DNA of 64,000 nucleotides from Oscheius sp. JU75 (GCA_037178855.1 JASJZC010000006.1:2976001-3040000); one strand, 5' to 3'; counted from the first letter of the stretch, positions 1 through 10,733 are shown. Notes: a model not told the origin generated them from the letters alone. Program-made: numbers and translations.

Positions 1-1468
1 AACAAAATATCAACAAAAATTTTCAGTTTGTGTCCGTTCACAGCCGTGGAGACGAAAGATCGAGCCTTCATTCTTTAGTTAATGTCCATGTTCATCCGGT
101 GACCATATCCGACATATCTTGCCCCCATCCCCGTGAAAACTGATGACCACGCCTACACGAGTATTGCCTACTGCTAACTTGCTATTATCTGACGGTTACT
201 ATGATCTCTGTTACTTCTAGAACACAATTATTGTTTATTTTTATATTTTGAAGCTGATGAAGGCTGAACAATTTTTTATGACAGCTATCTTATGGCACGT
301 GGTAGTAGGGAAAAAGTGCCACAAAGGAAATAGGGGGCTGGAGATAACAATATCTTTTACTGACTGTTCTCTACGCTAGGAAGAGTTCAAACAGCAAAGA
401 GAGGGAATTACCAAGTAATTGTGTAATCTTCTATTGTAAGAACAATAGAAGATCACAGCTTCTGTCATAGCCGAGCGCCTTCGGAATCGACCCAAACATA
501 ATTGATCAGACGAGTACAAAGGTCAGACTGCTCCTCTCAAAATTGTTTGTGTCTGTCAACAAAACAAGCTCTTCTTGTCTCTTCCTACTTCTAGGAAACC
601 AGGAGAATGCTCTCGGAACTCCTACAGATAAGTTGAATCCGAAAACAGGAAAACAGCCCTCTGAAACTGGGCTCCTTTCTGACGGCAAGTGCTGAGCTGC
701 CTAGCAATAGACATGTCTTGACCAAATAAGCGATGACCGCGAGTTCATGGAGCAGTAGGGAAACTGTCAACGATCATCCCTACAACCCCACCTGTAGAAA
801 TTTGCAAAGGTGTCCGACTGTTATACATGTCTATCTCTTTATTCGTTCGCGAATTCAGTTTTTATAGTTTCTATACTCTGACGATCGTTGTAGGTCAGAT
901 AAAATACATTCAAGATTACTTTTTTTTGCCAATGTAACTTTTTCCAACTTTATACTAGAGTCTATCCTTCCTACCTTTACAATTTGCAAGAGGCGTCCGT
1001 TTGCGACACAAGTTAACTCTAATCTGGGATAACACTTGACAATGTTTGTGGACTTTTTCTGTCAAGACAAGTCAAGCTGCAAGAAGAAACTTTTTGGAGT
1101 TGGCAAGTTACTGTTTTGAATGCTTTAATTGTAAAAGAAAGTTATTGCTTTTGTTCCTTGAAGAGTTCCTTAGCAATGGATGACTCGGAGCTCAATAAAA
1201 CCGTCGACCAGGCGGTATAACCTACTGGTCTCTAAAATTTCATCTATTATTTCAATTAATGGCAACTCAATGACAATAAGGTTTTCGCAACCGTGAATGC
1301 TCAGTACTAAACAGTGTAATGTTTAAGCAACATATAACCAAACTTACGAGAATTATTTTTTTGACCCGCCGACATACTTCAAATTAGAAAACTGTATAAT
1401 TGAATTTTTACATCCCCACATGAGAATGCTTGTTTGTCAACAGCTTTCAATAGCCTTCTTTTATTAGG
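1..1468. other. No recognised gene; 3' flank of phosphatase gene
   Basis: I see no open frame with family resemblance or plausible exon series here. The sequence is AT-rich and unstructured. The right end is the 3' flank of the minus-strand phosphatase gene that stops at 1469-1471. Confidence 0.5.
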
Positions 1469-2869
1469 TCAGAGCAATTTTGGTGTACTGTCGTATCTTG
1501 GTAACAAATTTGTCCTCTCCTCGTTGTCCATCTCACAATCTGCATCCTCATAATACTGACCATGGTCATACCGGTGGTGCTTAAAATTGAAGAGGACCAA
1601 GTGGATCTGGAGTCTCTTATCCTTTGGAACTGTCTAAACATACCATTCCAATCCCCATTACGATGCCTAGGATTCCTCCTCCAATAACGTCTTCGTATCT
1701 GAAACAAGGATGTATACTTTAAGTCTCTACAATGTAATCGAGCCATACTAGTGTGCCATAAACTAAAGAGGACAAATCAGAAGCAATACGTTTTGTCGAC
1801 AGGATCTTTTGAACAGATCATGTTCAAACCAATCTTCGTATAATAAGGGGAATGTGATCATAAACCTGATTTCCCGCACTTCGGAGAGTTCAAGCGCAAT
1901 TTTGTTTGTCTGTTTCTCTCCTCTCTGCTAGAAAACGCATGTCTGTCTATATGTGATCATTGGTAGACAAGCTATCTACTGTCTACGTCATAACTTGTAA
2001 GAATGAATGGTGGACAGCATTTCACAGTAAGGCAAGTTAGTATGACACTTCTTCCTTGAATCATCCCTCACCTGTGTTTGAAGTCCCTGACTCTCGACAG
2101 ACAGATCCAAATAGAACTGACAAAGATTATGTACTGAACAAATCCACGAACCACATTAGGCAGTCGGAACCTCTTGTGTAGATAGAGCTGGAACGGAATC
2201 TGTTGAAGATACAGATTGGACTTACAATGCTGAAAACGGCAAAGTACAGAGAGTGAGAGGCATGACTAGACGGGAAAGAGTAATGGTTATCTGCCCGGTC
2301 GTCTCCCAAACAGGTGAAGTTTTCGATGAAGGCGTTGGACCCTAAATTTTGTTTCTTTGATAGTCGAAGATCCGAACCTATTGGGCAGAGATCGTTCAGA
2401 TCTTTCGGCTGACAGACCGCTACAAAGTTTGGTCTGAGTCTCCCTGATGTTCTCTTGAACAAAATTGTCGCCAGGCTCGTTGCCAAAACTCCACACAGGT
2501 ACGCAGCCCAGAAAAATAGCGTCTTTACGGCCACCTGTCTGTTCGTTACAGGCACTATTCTTGGGGAATGCTTGACGGAAAGGGAGATTTCTGACAGAGG
2601 AATCTGAACACCTAATTCGGGGGAAAGTTCGAAAACTCACTAGGATGGTCATTGCAGAAAAATATATAATTTGCATCAGTTCGGAGCTAACGGTCCCGTG
2701 TCTATTCGGGTAGCGGATCTCATCATCATCACAAAAGAAGCCCTGAAATTGAATTTTGGTGGGGGGAGGGAATAAAAGCTACCTGATCAGTGTAGGGCAC
2801 AGATTGAGCGAAAAACTTGGCGATGAAGAGGATAGGAATGGAGATGATGGCCACAGTTAGGTTCTTCAT
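1469..2869 (-). CDS. Phospholipid phosphatase (PAP2/LPP family)
   Basis: An integral-membrane lipid phosphatase that would remove phosphate from lysophosphatidic acid, phosphatidic acid or related lipids on the non-cytoplasmic face. The start at 2869 (MKNLTVAIISIP) follows an acceptor-like ACAG and opens with a hydrophobic span. The three PAP2 signatures can be assembled across exons: motif 1 KRTSGRLRPNF, motif 2 SFPSSHASHS with its catalytic His (the usual Gly before it is Ser), and motif 3 SRVRDFKHRYED with the second His. The frame forces six exons. Introns are about 40, 37, 26 (2200-2225), about 370 and about 64 bases. The 26-base intron is unusually short, but without it the frame stops before motif 3. 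The tail DYYED-like acidic segment ends at a TGA (1469-1471). A second, more distant PAP2 gene lies at 35.3-37.7 kb. Substrate is not determinable here. Confidence 0.85.
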
Positions 2870-4033
2870 CTTCTGTAGTGGAATTTGGGATTTTCTGAAA
2901 ACCGATACTTTCAAGAGACATGTCTGTTGCGAAGGTTGTACTGTTAGGGTCGTTATTAGAGCTCCTGGACAAGTGTGGTCGTCAAAACGTGGTGAAAGAC
3001 TGAATAGAGGAGCGGAAGGCGGTTCGCGAGAGCGTTTTCAAAAATCATAATGGACCAGACAATCACGCCGAGTCTGTCTTTATCAGTTCCAAAAAAACAA
3101 CATGGGGTTCGCGTCAAATTCTAAAACATTGTTGTTGTACGTCAATCTCTGTCACTCTGCATGTCATTGTCACGCTGCCACTTATACGTGTTCTGCCTTA
3201 TCATGTCAATGTTGCTGTCACTGTCCTCTAGGACCTCTGAGATTAAAAAGGTCGATTACTTGGACAGTAAGATACTCATCAGAATTTGGGTTCGTAACAG
3301 GTTGGAAAGAAGGTTTAGACAGAGAGACAGTTGAAGACAGGAGGAAGAAAACTGGCGGAGTGTCTCTTTCTCTCTGTTTGTCCTTATCAGTCAGCTGTCT
3401 CTCTCGTTGTCTCCTCGGAAGTCTGCCTCGTCGCTCGGCTCTTTTTCCTCGACAGGACCTATCTCTCTGGGAGCAAGAGAGAAAGAGGGGAGACAGACCA
3501 AAAAGTACAGTTTCGAGCAATTGCATAGGTGAACGACGGGCTTTCCAATAGAGGGTATCAAAGAACTGTTGTGAGAAAAGTCGCACCCATGCTGTATAGG
3601 TGATCAGGACAATTATACAGTCTCGTCTGAGCTACTCGCTCCCGTATCATCCTGGAAGGAACGTCTCACCCATACGGTCTCAACAGAAAAATGCGTGCAC
3701 CCGTACTGTCTCTTCCATGCTATCACGATTCCGGCCTCAAAAATAGTCGTCAAGCTTTTCTGTTTGGAACGGTTTGAAAACAAAAACCTCAAAAGTGTGC
3801 TCGCTGTGCTCATTTTGGGCAAATCACAATGTTTATCACCTTCCCATGACCACAAAGCAGCTTATACCTTCAGTTTCGAAATATCTTGTATCATCAGCGG
3901 AATATATAGTGACCGTTCCCTCATCAGGCCACTTACCCTCATTGTTCGAGGAACTTATCGAACTTTTTTTCTCTTATCGAAAAAGCCCCCTTCTCCCTTA
4001 TCTCCTCACTTTGACACCTTTTCGTTCTTTTAG
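2870..4033. other. Intergenic region between divergent genes
   Basis: This separates the start of the phosphatase (-) from the start of a four-span membrane gene (+). It is rich in CTGTC/GACAG-type low-complexity sequence near 3300-3480. At 3610-3710 it holds copies of a degenerate CCCGTACTGTCTC-like repeat also seen near 22.8-23.05 kb. Open frames here look like chance: they lack splice context and resemblance. Confidence 0.5.
3610..3710. repeat. Degenerate CCCGTACTGTCTC repeat cluster
   Basis: Several imperfect copies of a unit resembling CACCCGTACTGTCTC, followed by GGAA- or CAACAGAAAA-like spacers, occur within about 100 bases. A larger cluster of the same words lies at 22770-23050, and a single copy lies near 5663-5685. 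It looks like a decayed short tandem repeat or satellite spread through this region. No coding role is apparent. Confidence 0.5.
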
Positions 4034-5146
4034 ATGCCAGGGCGACGAATCCATGCTGAGGCGACTATTTGTGGTTACAAAATGCTCGTAAGTTATTATT
4101 TTAAACCCCCAAAAAGATAGTTTCAGGTCATTACAGGCGGCGTGGCGCTGCTCCTAATGTTCAGCACGATTTTCACATTTATTGCCCTGAATATCTTGAC
4201 AAATAGTCCTTTGAATGTGGCGGCAATCATCCTTGGAATGTGAGTTTCTACCAAAAACTACTACAAAAGGTTTTCAGGTTCTGTGTGGCTACACGAAGTC
4301 TAGATACCGACTACGACGTGGTCACTTTTCTTACTTCCGCGGTAAGCTGTAATTTTCCTTGTCAAACAGTGACTTCAGCTAGTTTTAACAATAATCATTG
4401 CCATCCAGTCGTTTAATAACTTGTTTCATTATCAGGACTTGGCCAAGCTGCCGAATTGTAAAGATCAGGGTGAGTTCATTTAGAGCTCAAGTTCTTGAAG
4501 TTTTGTAGCTGCGGGTCCCACTTTATGGCATTTCTAGTCATACTTGACTCTGATCAAACGATTCATGTATGAAGCTATGGGTCCCACAAGTGGTCGCTGG
4601 CTTGTCAACTAAACTTGTTTTTGGCTCTCACGGACGGGTAGACACTATTGCACTTTAGTCGTAGAGAGGTTGACATTCAGCTCAGAGTTTAATATTCATG
4701 TGCTCTCTCCTGCCTGTTTTAATTTGAAATTGCTGCCTAAGTATCCAATGCTAGCTCGCCAACGTTGTACAACAGGTCTAGCAAAGTTTATGACCTCCTT
4801 TTTCAGCCACCTCAAACCTCTTTTTCTCAATGCCATCCGACGATCCAAAATGCAGTGATTTTGAGTGGAATGGCGGCAGTAAGTCTCTCTCCCCTCCACA
4901 ATACCTTATCACAGAATAGTGGTCTTTTTCTTCGTCGTCGTCTTCATTGGCAACACTATCGTGGTACTGCTCTTTCCCGTTTTCGCCTTCTTGGTGATAA
5001 AAATATCACTGGAGAAGAGGGCACAACAAGTGTAAGTTCCAAATATGGAATTAGCAGTGAAAAGATTCAGACATAAGCCGAAGAAAGTTGCGACAACTAC
5101 TGTCAGTCCTAGATTTTTTGAGAATCTTCCCGCGTTGATCGTGTGA
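4034..5146 (+). CDS. Small four-span membrane protein, unrecognised nematode family (copy 1)
   Basis: About 194 residues in seven exons, starting MPGRRIHAEATICGYKML at an ATG directly after a TTTTAG acceptor (spliced-leader-like). Four hydrophobic spans are visible: around residues 19-45, 46-62, 70-90 and 133-162. The loop before span 4 has two Cys (PNCKDQ and KCSDFEWNG). The last exon ends FFENLPALIV before TGA 5144-5146. Introns are 38-43 bases except one of about 330 between spans 3 and 4. The convergent neighbour at 5177-6749 is a paralogue with the same exon phases, the same spans and the same loop pattern, which strongly supports both models. Cytoplasmic tail and topology are inferred. 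I do not recognise the family: it lacks claudin and tetraspanin signatures. Function unknown. Confidence 0.75.
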
Positions 5147-5162
5147 ATAAACTGTATTTATT
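5146..5162. terminator. Overlapping polyadenylation signals of two convergent genes
   Basis: AATAAA on the plus strand at 5146-5151 overlaps the TGA stop of the upstream gene. AATAAA on the minus strand reads from 5162 to 5157 and serves the opposing gene, whose stop is at 5177-5179. Only about 30 bases separate the two stop codons, so the 3' ends of the two transcripts probably overlap. Confidence 0.6.
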
Positions 5163-5176
5163 GGGTATTTCGGGAA

Positions 5177-6749
5177 TCAGACAAGAGACGGGAGGGCTTC
5201 TAAAAGACCTGGAAGAGGTCCATTCCGGATCCGAACCCTTACTTTTTTCCTGAAAGTTGATTTGTTGACAAAACTTGAAGAGTACCTGTTGGCAGCTCGT
5301 TGGTCCAAGGCCAGTCTCAGGACAAGGAACGTGAAAATTGGATAGGTAATGGCTGCGACGAGATTACAGACAAATATGACCGCTAACCAGAAAATAACTG
5401 TAGTATTTGTTTGAAGAGAAAGGGTAAATAGTACCTAGACCATTGAGTTCCTCGTCGCTGCAATCCATTGATCCTTTTGAAGTACTCACTGAAAAAGCGA
5501 TTTCTGGGCAGTTATGTACTTTTTGGACATCGGGGTAATGTATTCAGCGTGGTCGATTCTTTTAGAAAACGTTTTCAAAAAAATGTATTCTTGGTTGGGG
5601 TCAAACCAACAACCCTCGATTTACTACCAAGCAATGATGCTAATCACTCGGCATCATGAAATACGCCACCCGTACCGTCTCGGACAATTTCTACTCCAGT
5701 GGCCAAGCGGCTATAGACTGTTGCCAACGAATAGCGGCATTAAAGTGTATTTTTTTAAGGTTTTTCGAAAAACGAAAATTTGGGTCCCGCCACGATATGC
5801 GCGCCGACGAAAAGCCAATTTTTTCTCATTCCTCAATTAAAAATTGGACTTTTATAGTTCCGACCTCATTTTTGAATTCTACGCGTGTAAATACGTATAA
5901 GACGTCAAAAATGGGTGAAAAATCGTGGTTTACAGAGCTCAGGAGCGGCTGGAAAAATAGCCTTTTGAAGCTCAGTCCGTCTAAATCTTGGGGTTTTTAC
6001 ATGACAAGTAGGTTTGTACATGCCTAGAATACAATAACACTAACAGAAAAGTAAAAAAGATGCTGGAAAAGTAATGAAAAATGATAGAAGGCCTTCTTCG
6101 CGCGCAACGCCGAGCTTCGGACGCTCAAACCGAAGTGCCGCCATACGTTGGAAATTTACTATAGCATCGTTGCTTGGAAGCCGAAGGACATTAATTCGCA
6201 TCCCGGCGGCGACAATTATTTTTTTCTAGACGTATTCTAAGGATTTCGACCACGCTGATCACATACCTAACATCTATTTTAACACAAAAAGCTGTCTTCC
6301 CACATCTTTGTACTTACCGCTGTCACACCTCGGCATATTGATCCATTTGTGGTAGGAAAAGGCGTAGTTGAAGGACATTATGAACAGTGCGATCATGTCG
6401 ATCAGCTGAAAAACTCATTTCTGCAAATCTGATAGCCTACCAAGCAGCTAATGAACGTAAATACATCGTACGTGTTCTCCAAATTTCTTGTAAACAGACA
6501 AATTCTAAACTTTCCTTTGCTATTTTATCACAAAAAAAACCCTCACGTCCCAAAAATAGTTGCAATTACATGAAGAGGAGACGTCATGAGAACGTCCAGA
6601 AAAATAAAGACCATGGTTGAACTGGCAGCCAGAACTAGAGCCAATGTCCCGGTGAAAACCTGGACAGGATTCCGGATAACATAGGAGGATACCTCAATTT
6701 TGTAGCCGAAAATCCGAGTCTGGAGAAGTTTGGGCGGCAGAGATGTCAT
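5177..6749 (-). CDS. Small four-span membrane protein, unrecognised nematode family (copy 2)
   Basis: Paralogue of the gene at 4034-5146, facing it tail to tail. It starts MTSLPPKLLQTRIFGYKIE after a CTTCAG acceptor. Later exons align span by span with copy 1: VFTGTLALVLAASSTMV, then ICLFTRNLENTYDVFTF against FCVATRSLDTDYDVVTF, then MSFNYAFSYHKW, the loop MDCSDEELNG, and the last span with FTFLVLRLALDQRAA. The tail ends LLEALPSLV against FFENLPALIV in copy 1. Intron positions match. One intron is only 33 bases and in frame, and the intron before the loop exon has grown to about 830 bases with repeat-like content. Residue identity is modest, so the duplication is old. Probable plasma or internal membrane protein of unknown role. 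Confidence 0.72.
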
Positions 6750-6831
6750 GGCTGAAGGTGTGAATAGTGGGGGAACTGATAAGGGAGAGGGTAAGACTGG
6801 ATAGCGAAAACTAAGAAAATGATAGGTACAA

Positions 6832-6910
6832 TATCTCTTTCTCTCTGTTTCTCTGTCTCCAAGATTTCTCCTAAAGTTTATTTCTCCAACCACAGCATCA
6901 ATGTCCAATA
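6832..6910. repeat. Inverted copy of sequence at 12182-12275
   Basis: About 80-95 bases here (containing GAGATTTC..., AAGTTTATTTCTCCAACC and a CAATGTCCAATATA end) are the reverse complement of the stretch near 12182-12275, with few differences. Both contain a run of imperfect CTCTCTGT units. Part of the same family end (GGCAATCACCGCTTCTA) also occurs at about 8121-8138 and 12168-12188. This is a dispersed repeat family of unknown type. Confidence 0.6.
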
Positions 6911-7135
6911 TAGTAGATCTATCTTTAATGGACGAGTCACAAAAACTAATTAAATAAACATTTTATTGAGAAGGTCACAAATGAACACATATGTAGGAAA
7001 CCTTATACGACTAGAGTATAATTCCAGCAAGTCGTCAGGATAAAAACCTACAATTTAACTTTAAAAATGGTAATACAGTAGTGGTAATTTTATATTATAA
7101 ACCGAGACTACATGAAGAATGTTTCTTAAGTAGAC

Positions 7136-7157
7136 GGGGGGGGGGGGGGGGGGGGTC
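7136..7157 (+). repeat. 22-base uninterrupted G tract
   Basis: An unbroken run of 22 guanines follows TAGAC and ends at TCATATC. In C. elegans, G runs of this length are unstable without the DOG-1/FANCJ helicase and can form G-quadruplex structures. It lies between genes. Confidence 0.9.
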
Positions 7158-7191
7158 ATATCATTCATATTATTTTTTCTTGGAAGTCTCG

Positions 7192-7240
7192 GAAGAACTC
7201 CCGGTCTTGTCGGAAGAACTCCCGGTCTTGTCGGAAGAAT
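7192..7240. repeat. Short tandem repeat, 21-base unit
   Basis: The unit GGAAGAACTCCCGGTCTTGTC occurs about twice in tandem, followed by a partial third (GGAAGAATCGC). The minus-strand frame reads a short Pro/Arg-rich peptide, but I see no gene structure around it. Confidence 0.6.
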
Positions 7241-7636
7241 CGCTGGATGGGTAATCGATGCTTCCAAAGCCGTCGGAGTCAGAACTGTCCATTGCTGATT
7301 GTACACAATGGATCACTGTATGGAACTGATGTAACTAAGAAATTAAATTGTGTTTCAAAATAAAGTACAAAGAATGATGGAATATGAGACATATATTGCA
7401 CCAACCAACCCTGACAACTTCGCAAATGACATTTGCCAAAGCGACGATAATAAGCGGTATAATTTAATATCAACGATTTGATATATAAAGAAAGACTACG
7501 AGCTAAACAATGAATTATTTCAGAGGATAGGAGAAAATAAAAATAGCGTTCCAATTCTGCATGTTCTAAAAGCGACTTTAGCGAGATTGTAAGGAGGAGA
7601 AATTGGAATTGAGATAAAAAGTTAGGAGCTGACTGT

Positions 7637-8110
7637 CTTAGGAACTCTGCTTGCTTATATACCAAGATTGGGGCGTGACTTGCTTTATCAAGATGGAGAA
7701 ATTCAGGGGAATCAGCTGATGTTGATTAGTCGAACACCAATTTCTAATCGTGAGGAGGCCGTTTTAGAACATATGGTGCGGGCACGTGAACAGGAGGCCG
7801 TTTTAGAACACGCAGCATCTCTTTCGATGACCCTCTTTTTGCACTGATTAGAAATTGGTGTACGACTAATCAACATCAGCTGATTCCTCTGAATTTCTCC
7901 ATCTTGATAAAGCAAGTCACGCGCCAACCTTGGTATATAAGCAAGCAGAGTTCCTAAGACAATAATCAGAGCAAAAAGAGGGCCATCGAAAGAGATGCTG
8001 CGTGTTCTAAAACGGCCTCCGATTTCACGTGCCTGCGCCATAAGTTCTAAAACGGCCTCCTCACGATTAGAAATTGGTGCTCGGCTCATCAACATCAACT
8101 GATTCCTCCG
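7637..8110. repeat. Nested foldback repeat (A-M-A'-M'-A'')
   Basis: An arm A of about 115 bases (7637-7750) is followed by a middle block M of about 95 bases (7751-7847), then the reverse complement of A (about 7848-7961), the reverse complement of M (about 7962-8065) and a partial further inverted A (8066-8110). M itself contains GAGGCCGTTTTAGAACA twice. A short piece of the same family recurs at about 8417-8462. The whole could form very long hairpins. Open frames across it, including a hydrophobic stretch read on the minus strand, are probably by-products of the palindrome or remains of a captured coding sequence. Confidence 0.7.
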
Positions 8111-8164
8111 AAAAGAACCGTGGATATTGGCAATCACCGCTTCTACCATTTTCTAAAACTCGTT

Positions 8165-8204
8165 TGAACGAGGGAGCCGCCTGCCGAACTATTACCGAAA
8201 ACTT
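8165..8204. mobile_element. Solo end of the 36.4-kb foldback transposon family
   Basis: The stretch with GAGCCGCCTGCCGAACTATTACC matches the right terminal inverted repeat of the 441-base element at 36402-36842, including its exact outer end. No second end or target duplication is visible here, so it is a broken remnant. Confidence 0.65.
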
Positions 8205-8215
8205 CATTTTTTCAG

Positions 8216-8406
8216 CTGTAATGTAAAACTGGGAACGAATGTCATAGTCACTTCTGCGTTAGGAATAGCTCTTTCACTTGTTGAACGAAATAAAGTTTTG
8301 ACAGCACTACCAATCATGCTTTGTGGGTTTCAACTGCACTGTCTCTTAGTCTCCGTGCCTCTCTTCAGAACCATCTTCTCATTCACGCTTTCTGATCGCT
8401 TTCAGA
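8216..8406 (+). pseudogene. Isolated hydrophobic exon, possible broken membrane-protein gene
   Basis: After a TTTTTTCAG acceptor the frame reads about 63 residues starting CNVKLGTNVIVTSALGIAL and including a second hydrophobic stretch ending PLFRTIF, then ending near SDRFQ. It then runs into a piece of the local foldback repeat (8417-8462) and stops. This suggests a membrane-protein gene whose downstream exons were lost or displaced by repeat insertion. I could not connect it convincingly to the coding exons from 8732. No family recognised. Confidence 0.35.
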
Positions 8407-8731
8407 ACATGCAGAATGATTAGTCGAGCACCAATTTCTAATCAGAGCAAAAAGAGGGATAACAGCTGAGGTCTTGCGAGAGAATTTTGAAAAGAAAGGA
8501 AAAAGAAAAAAGAAAATCACGAAGGACGCTGCTATCGATTTACTAGGGCGGAAACGGTTCCAATACTGGGGCCATTCCTCGAGGTATTTTAAAACTTCCC
8601 AACAAAATTCCGTTTCACAGGAATTTATTGTTCTTATGACGCCGCATGAAAGGAACAGTATCATAGCATTTCGGCCATTCAAATAGGCAACTCTCTTCCA
8701 TTCCGAGAGACTTCTGCTTGGTTACTATCAG

Positions 8732-9252
8732 ATGAAACACGAGGATATGCTAAACATCTACGTGAGTCTAAAATCAGTAGATAAACAGATAGTGCAGGCG
8801 GAGCTTGTACTGAGGCAACAAATCTACAGAACCACATTCAACTTCATGGAGTGCTTTTCAAATCCGACATCTTTAAGTAGAAGAGGGAAGGAATATTCAT
8901 ATGGGCTTATCTATGCAGCCAAGTATCCTCATTTGATATTCGAAGCCATGCAAGCTTGCAAATCAACAATTAACATGGTAACTGTTTGAACTATGAAAGG
9001 AAACTCTTTGCAGAACAACAGGGACCTCTTACCAAAGTGGCGTTATGCTCTAAAGCAGATAGTTCAGCAGATCCCGTTCTCTCCGTTTCTTCTGATAAAC
9101 AAGTTTGAGGTAACTCTTGTTGTTTTCTACTTTTATATATCTCAAATTCATGTTCTGTGCAGGATCCACAGCGGGTAGCAGTCCCTGAAAATGACGACGA
9201 CATTGTTGCGATGATGAAGCCACTGACCAAAACTGCGTTTTTTAAAGGATAA
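8732..9252 (+). CDS. Uncharacterised protein, 3' exons
   Basis: Three exons can be joined in frame. The first starts MKHEDMLNIY after an ACTATCAG acceptor and reads on through YRTTFNFMECFSNPTSLSRR and YSYGLIYAAKYPHLIFEA. The second, after a 36-base intron, reads NNRDLLPKWRYALKQIVQQI. The third, after a 53-base intron, reads DPQRVAVPENDDDIVAMMK and stops at 9250-9252. A 27-base in-frame segment near 8762-8788 has GT...AG ends and could be coding or a very short intron. The real start may lie further 5'. No domain recognised. Confidence 0.5.
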
Positions 9253-9995
9253 AACGGTTTATTGCACCACCAGTACATAATACTTCACACAATTGACAAA
9301 TATTTGACTCGTTTCACGATAAGAGACTATCTTCAACATGGAACAGGAAATGATCAACTATAAGGAGAAAACGTATAAAGTTATTAGTTGACACAGGCTG
9401 TAGAATAACACTAAGGGCTAAAAAAGATATTGAGAACGTGAAAGCCCTATGAAAATGTGTACTTGCGCGCAATCGCGGAAGAGGGGGTAGGTAGAACCTG
9501 AGAAAAAATTTTTTTCTAGGTAGTGTTTTGTGTTCATCCAGTCTTTTCTGATCATTGACTCACGTAAACACGGCCGATTTGGATACAAAGGTTTAGGTTT
9601 AACAAAGCCTTCAATTCCACCTCAGCTCTACCGCAGTCTTCTCAAGTTTCAAAAGGACGCGGTAACTATTCTTAGCTTGAATGAACTTGTTTAAATACAG
9701 GGCAGCCGTATTGCTGGACTTCCCCTGTACTATCTTTAAAAATTCTTCGGAGAACGTGAGAAATCAGCTGTTGACTACAAGTCCTGGACGATATAGAAAT
9801 AACCAGCAGAATACCTTCGAGTGCATAGTTCCTGTAATTGAGATATTCCAAACGTTAGGTTTAGTTATGCTGCGATCTTTTTTGCTAATCGGCCAATGGA
9901 ATGGTGGAGTTTACTTTTGTACTTCAACGTGAGCAATATCTCTTTTTCGTAACATTGCATGATTTCTTAGAGTCTGAAAAGCTTCTTCGCGCCAG
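9253..9995. other. Unassigned stretch with weak exon-like frames
   Basis: Frames at about 9560-9660 (a segment reading PPQLYRSLLKFQKDA, followed by a GT...ACAG intron of 39 bases) and 9681-9930 look exon-like, but I could not join them into one consistent frame. They may be 5' exons of the coding piece at 9996-10196 or decayed gene fragments. Confidence 0.3.
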
Positions 9996-10196
9996 ATCAA
10001 CTCAAACGAAACTGAACGATGGGGTGTCGGAAATACTTTTATGAACTACTTCCGTCTAGCGGATGAAATCAGGAGCGAGGCAGGAGATCCACAGGAGAAC
10101 AAACCATTCTTCTATGCCGCCAAGAAAGCTCTCATGGATCACATTAAACGCTTCCCCTATGTGTTTTTCCATACTTTCACGAAACTTTCTTGGTAG
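9996..10196 (+). CDS. Uncharacterised 3'-terminal exon
   Basis: After a CGCCAG acceptor the frame reads INSNETERWGVGNTFMNYF, then RLADEIRSEAGDPQENKPFF, then YAAKKALMDHIKRFPYVFF, and stops at TAG 10194-10196. Composition and codon use look coding. A faint resemblance in spacing (YAAK... followed by hydrophobic F/Y positions) to the exons at 8732-9252 may mean the two are relatives, but this is inference. No family recognised. Confidence 0.4.
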   Translation: MNSNETERWGVGNTFMNYFRLADEIRSEAGDPQENKPFFYAAKKALMDHIKRFPYVFFHTFTKLSW

Positions 10197-10733
10197 GGAC
10201 TAAACTTGGGCAGCCCGAAAGAAAATTTTGACCCGGCTCGAGTCGAGAATTTCGTCGTATTTTTGTCATTTGCCTTAGTTTTCGTTTATCTTTTTTCTTG
10301 AAATCTTCCATCTTTTCATTGTTCTCTGGTGAATTATGCAATCACCTTCTTGCTAGGTATAAACAATGTAAAGCTTTCCCATCTTGACAAATGATCCTTC
10401 CATAGATTCCTTAATAACAAGTTTTTTCAACAACAATTTCTTTCAACAACGCGCAAACTTTGCAATACTTTTAAAACTAACATCGTACTTTCGTGGCTCG
10501 TCAAAAAGTACTTTTGAAAAGAGTCATGTCTGACGAGAGTCTGAAGAGGATCAGTGCATTTAGTCTTGCTTAGTCTGGCTTGTCTGTCATGATCACTCAA
10601 AAGTTCACAGAGGGACCCACTGAGTCCACCACAGACATCAACGTGCTTCAAATTTAATAATTGTGACTGAGTTCACATCATGGATTCGAAGACTACAAAA
10701 ACTGCGAAATGAGTTTATTAAGAGAGCGATTCT
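10197..10733. other. Intergenic
   Basis: No convincing exon on either strand. A 74-codon minus-strand frame (10427-10651) has no splice context and is probably chance. Confidence 0.5.

Noticed and set aside
7712-8149. 145-codon minus-strand frame with a hydrophobic stretch
   Set aside because: It spans the foldback repeat and reads both arms and middle blocks. Its peptide repeats (RNQLMLxSRxPISN twice) come from the inverted DNA copies. No splice context or family.
9560-9710. Possible SNF2/SMARCAL1-type helicase start (PPQLYRSLLKFQKDA)
   Set aside because: The resemblance is short, the following exon stops in that frame, and no helicase motif follows.
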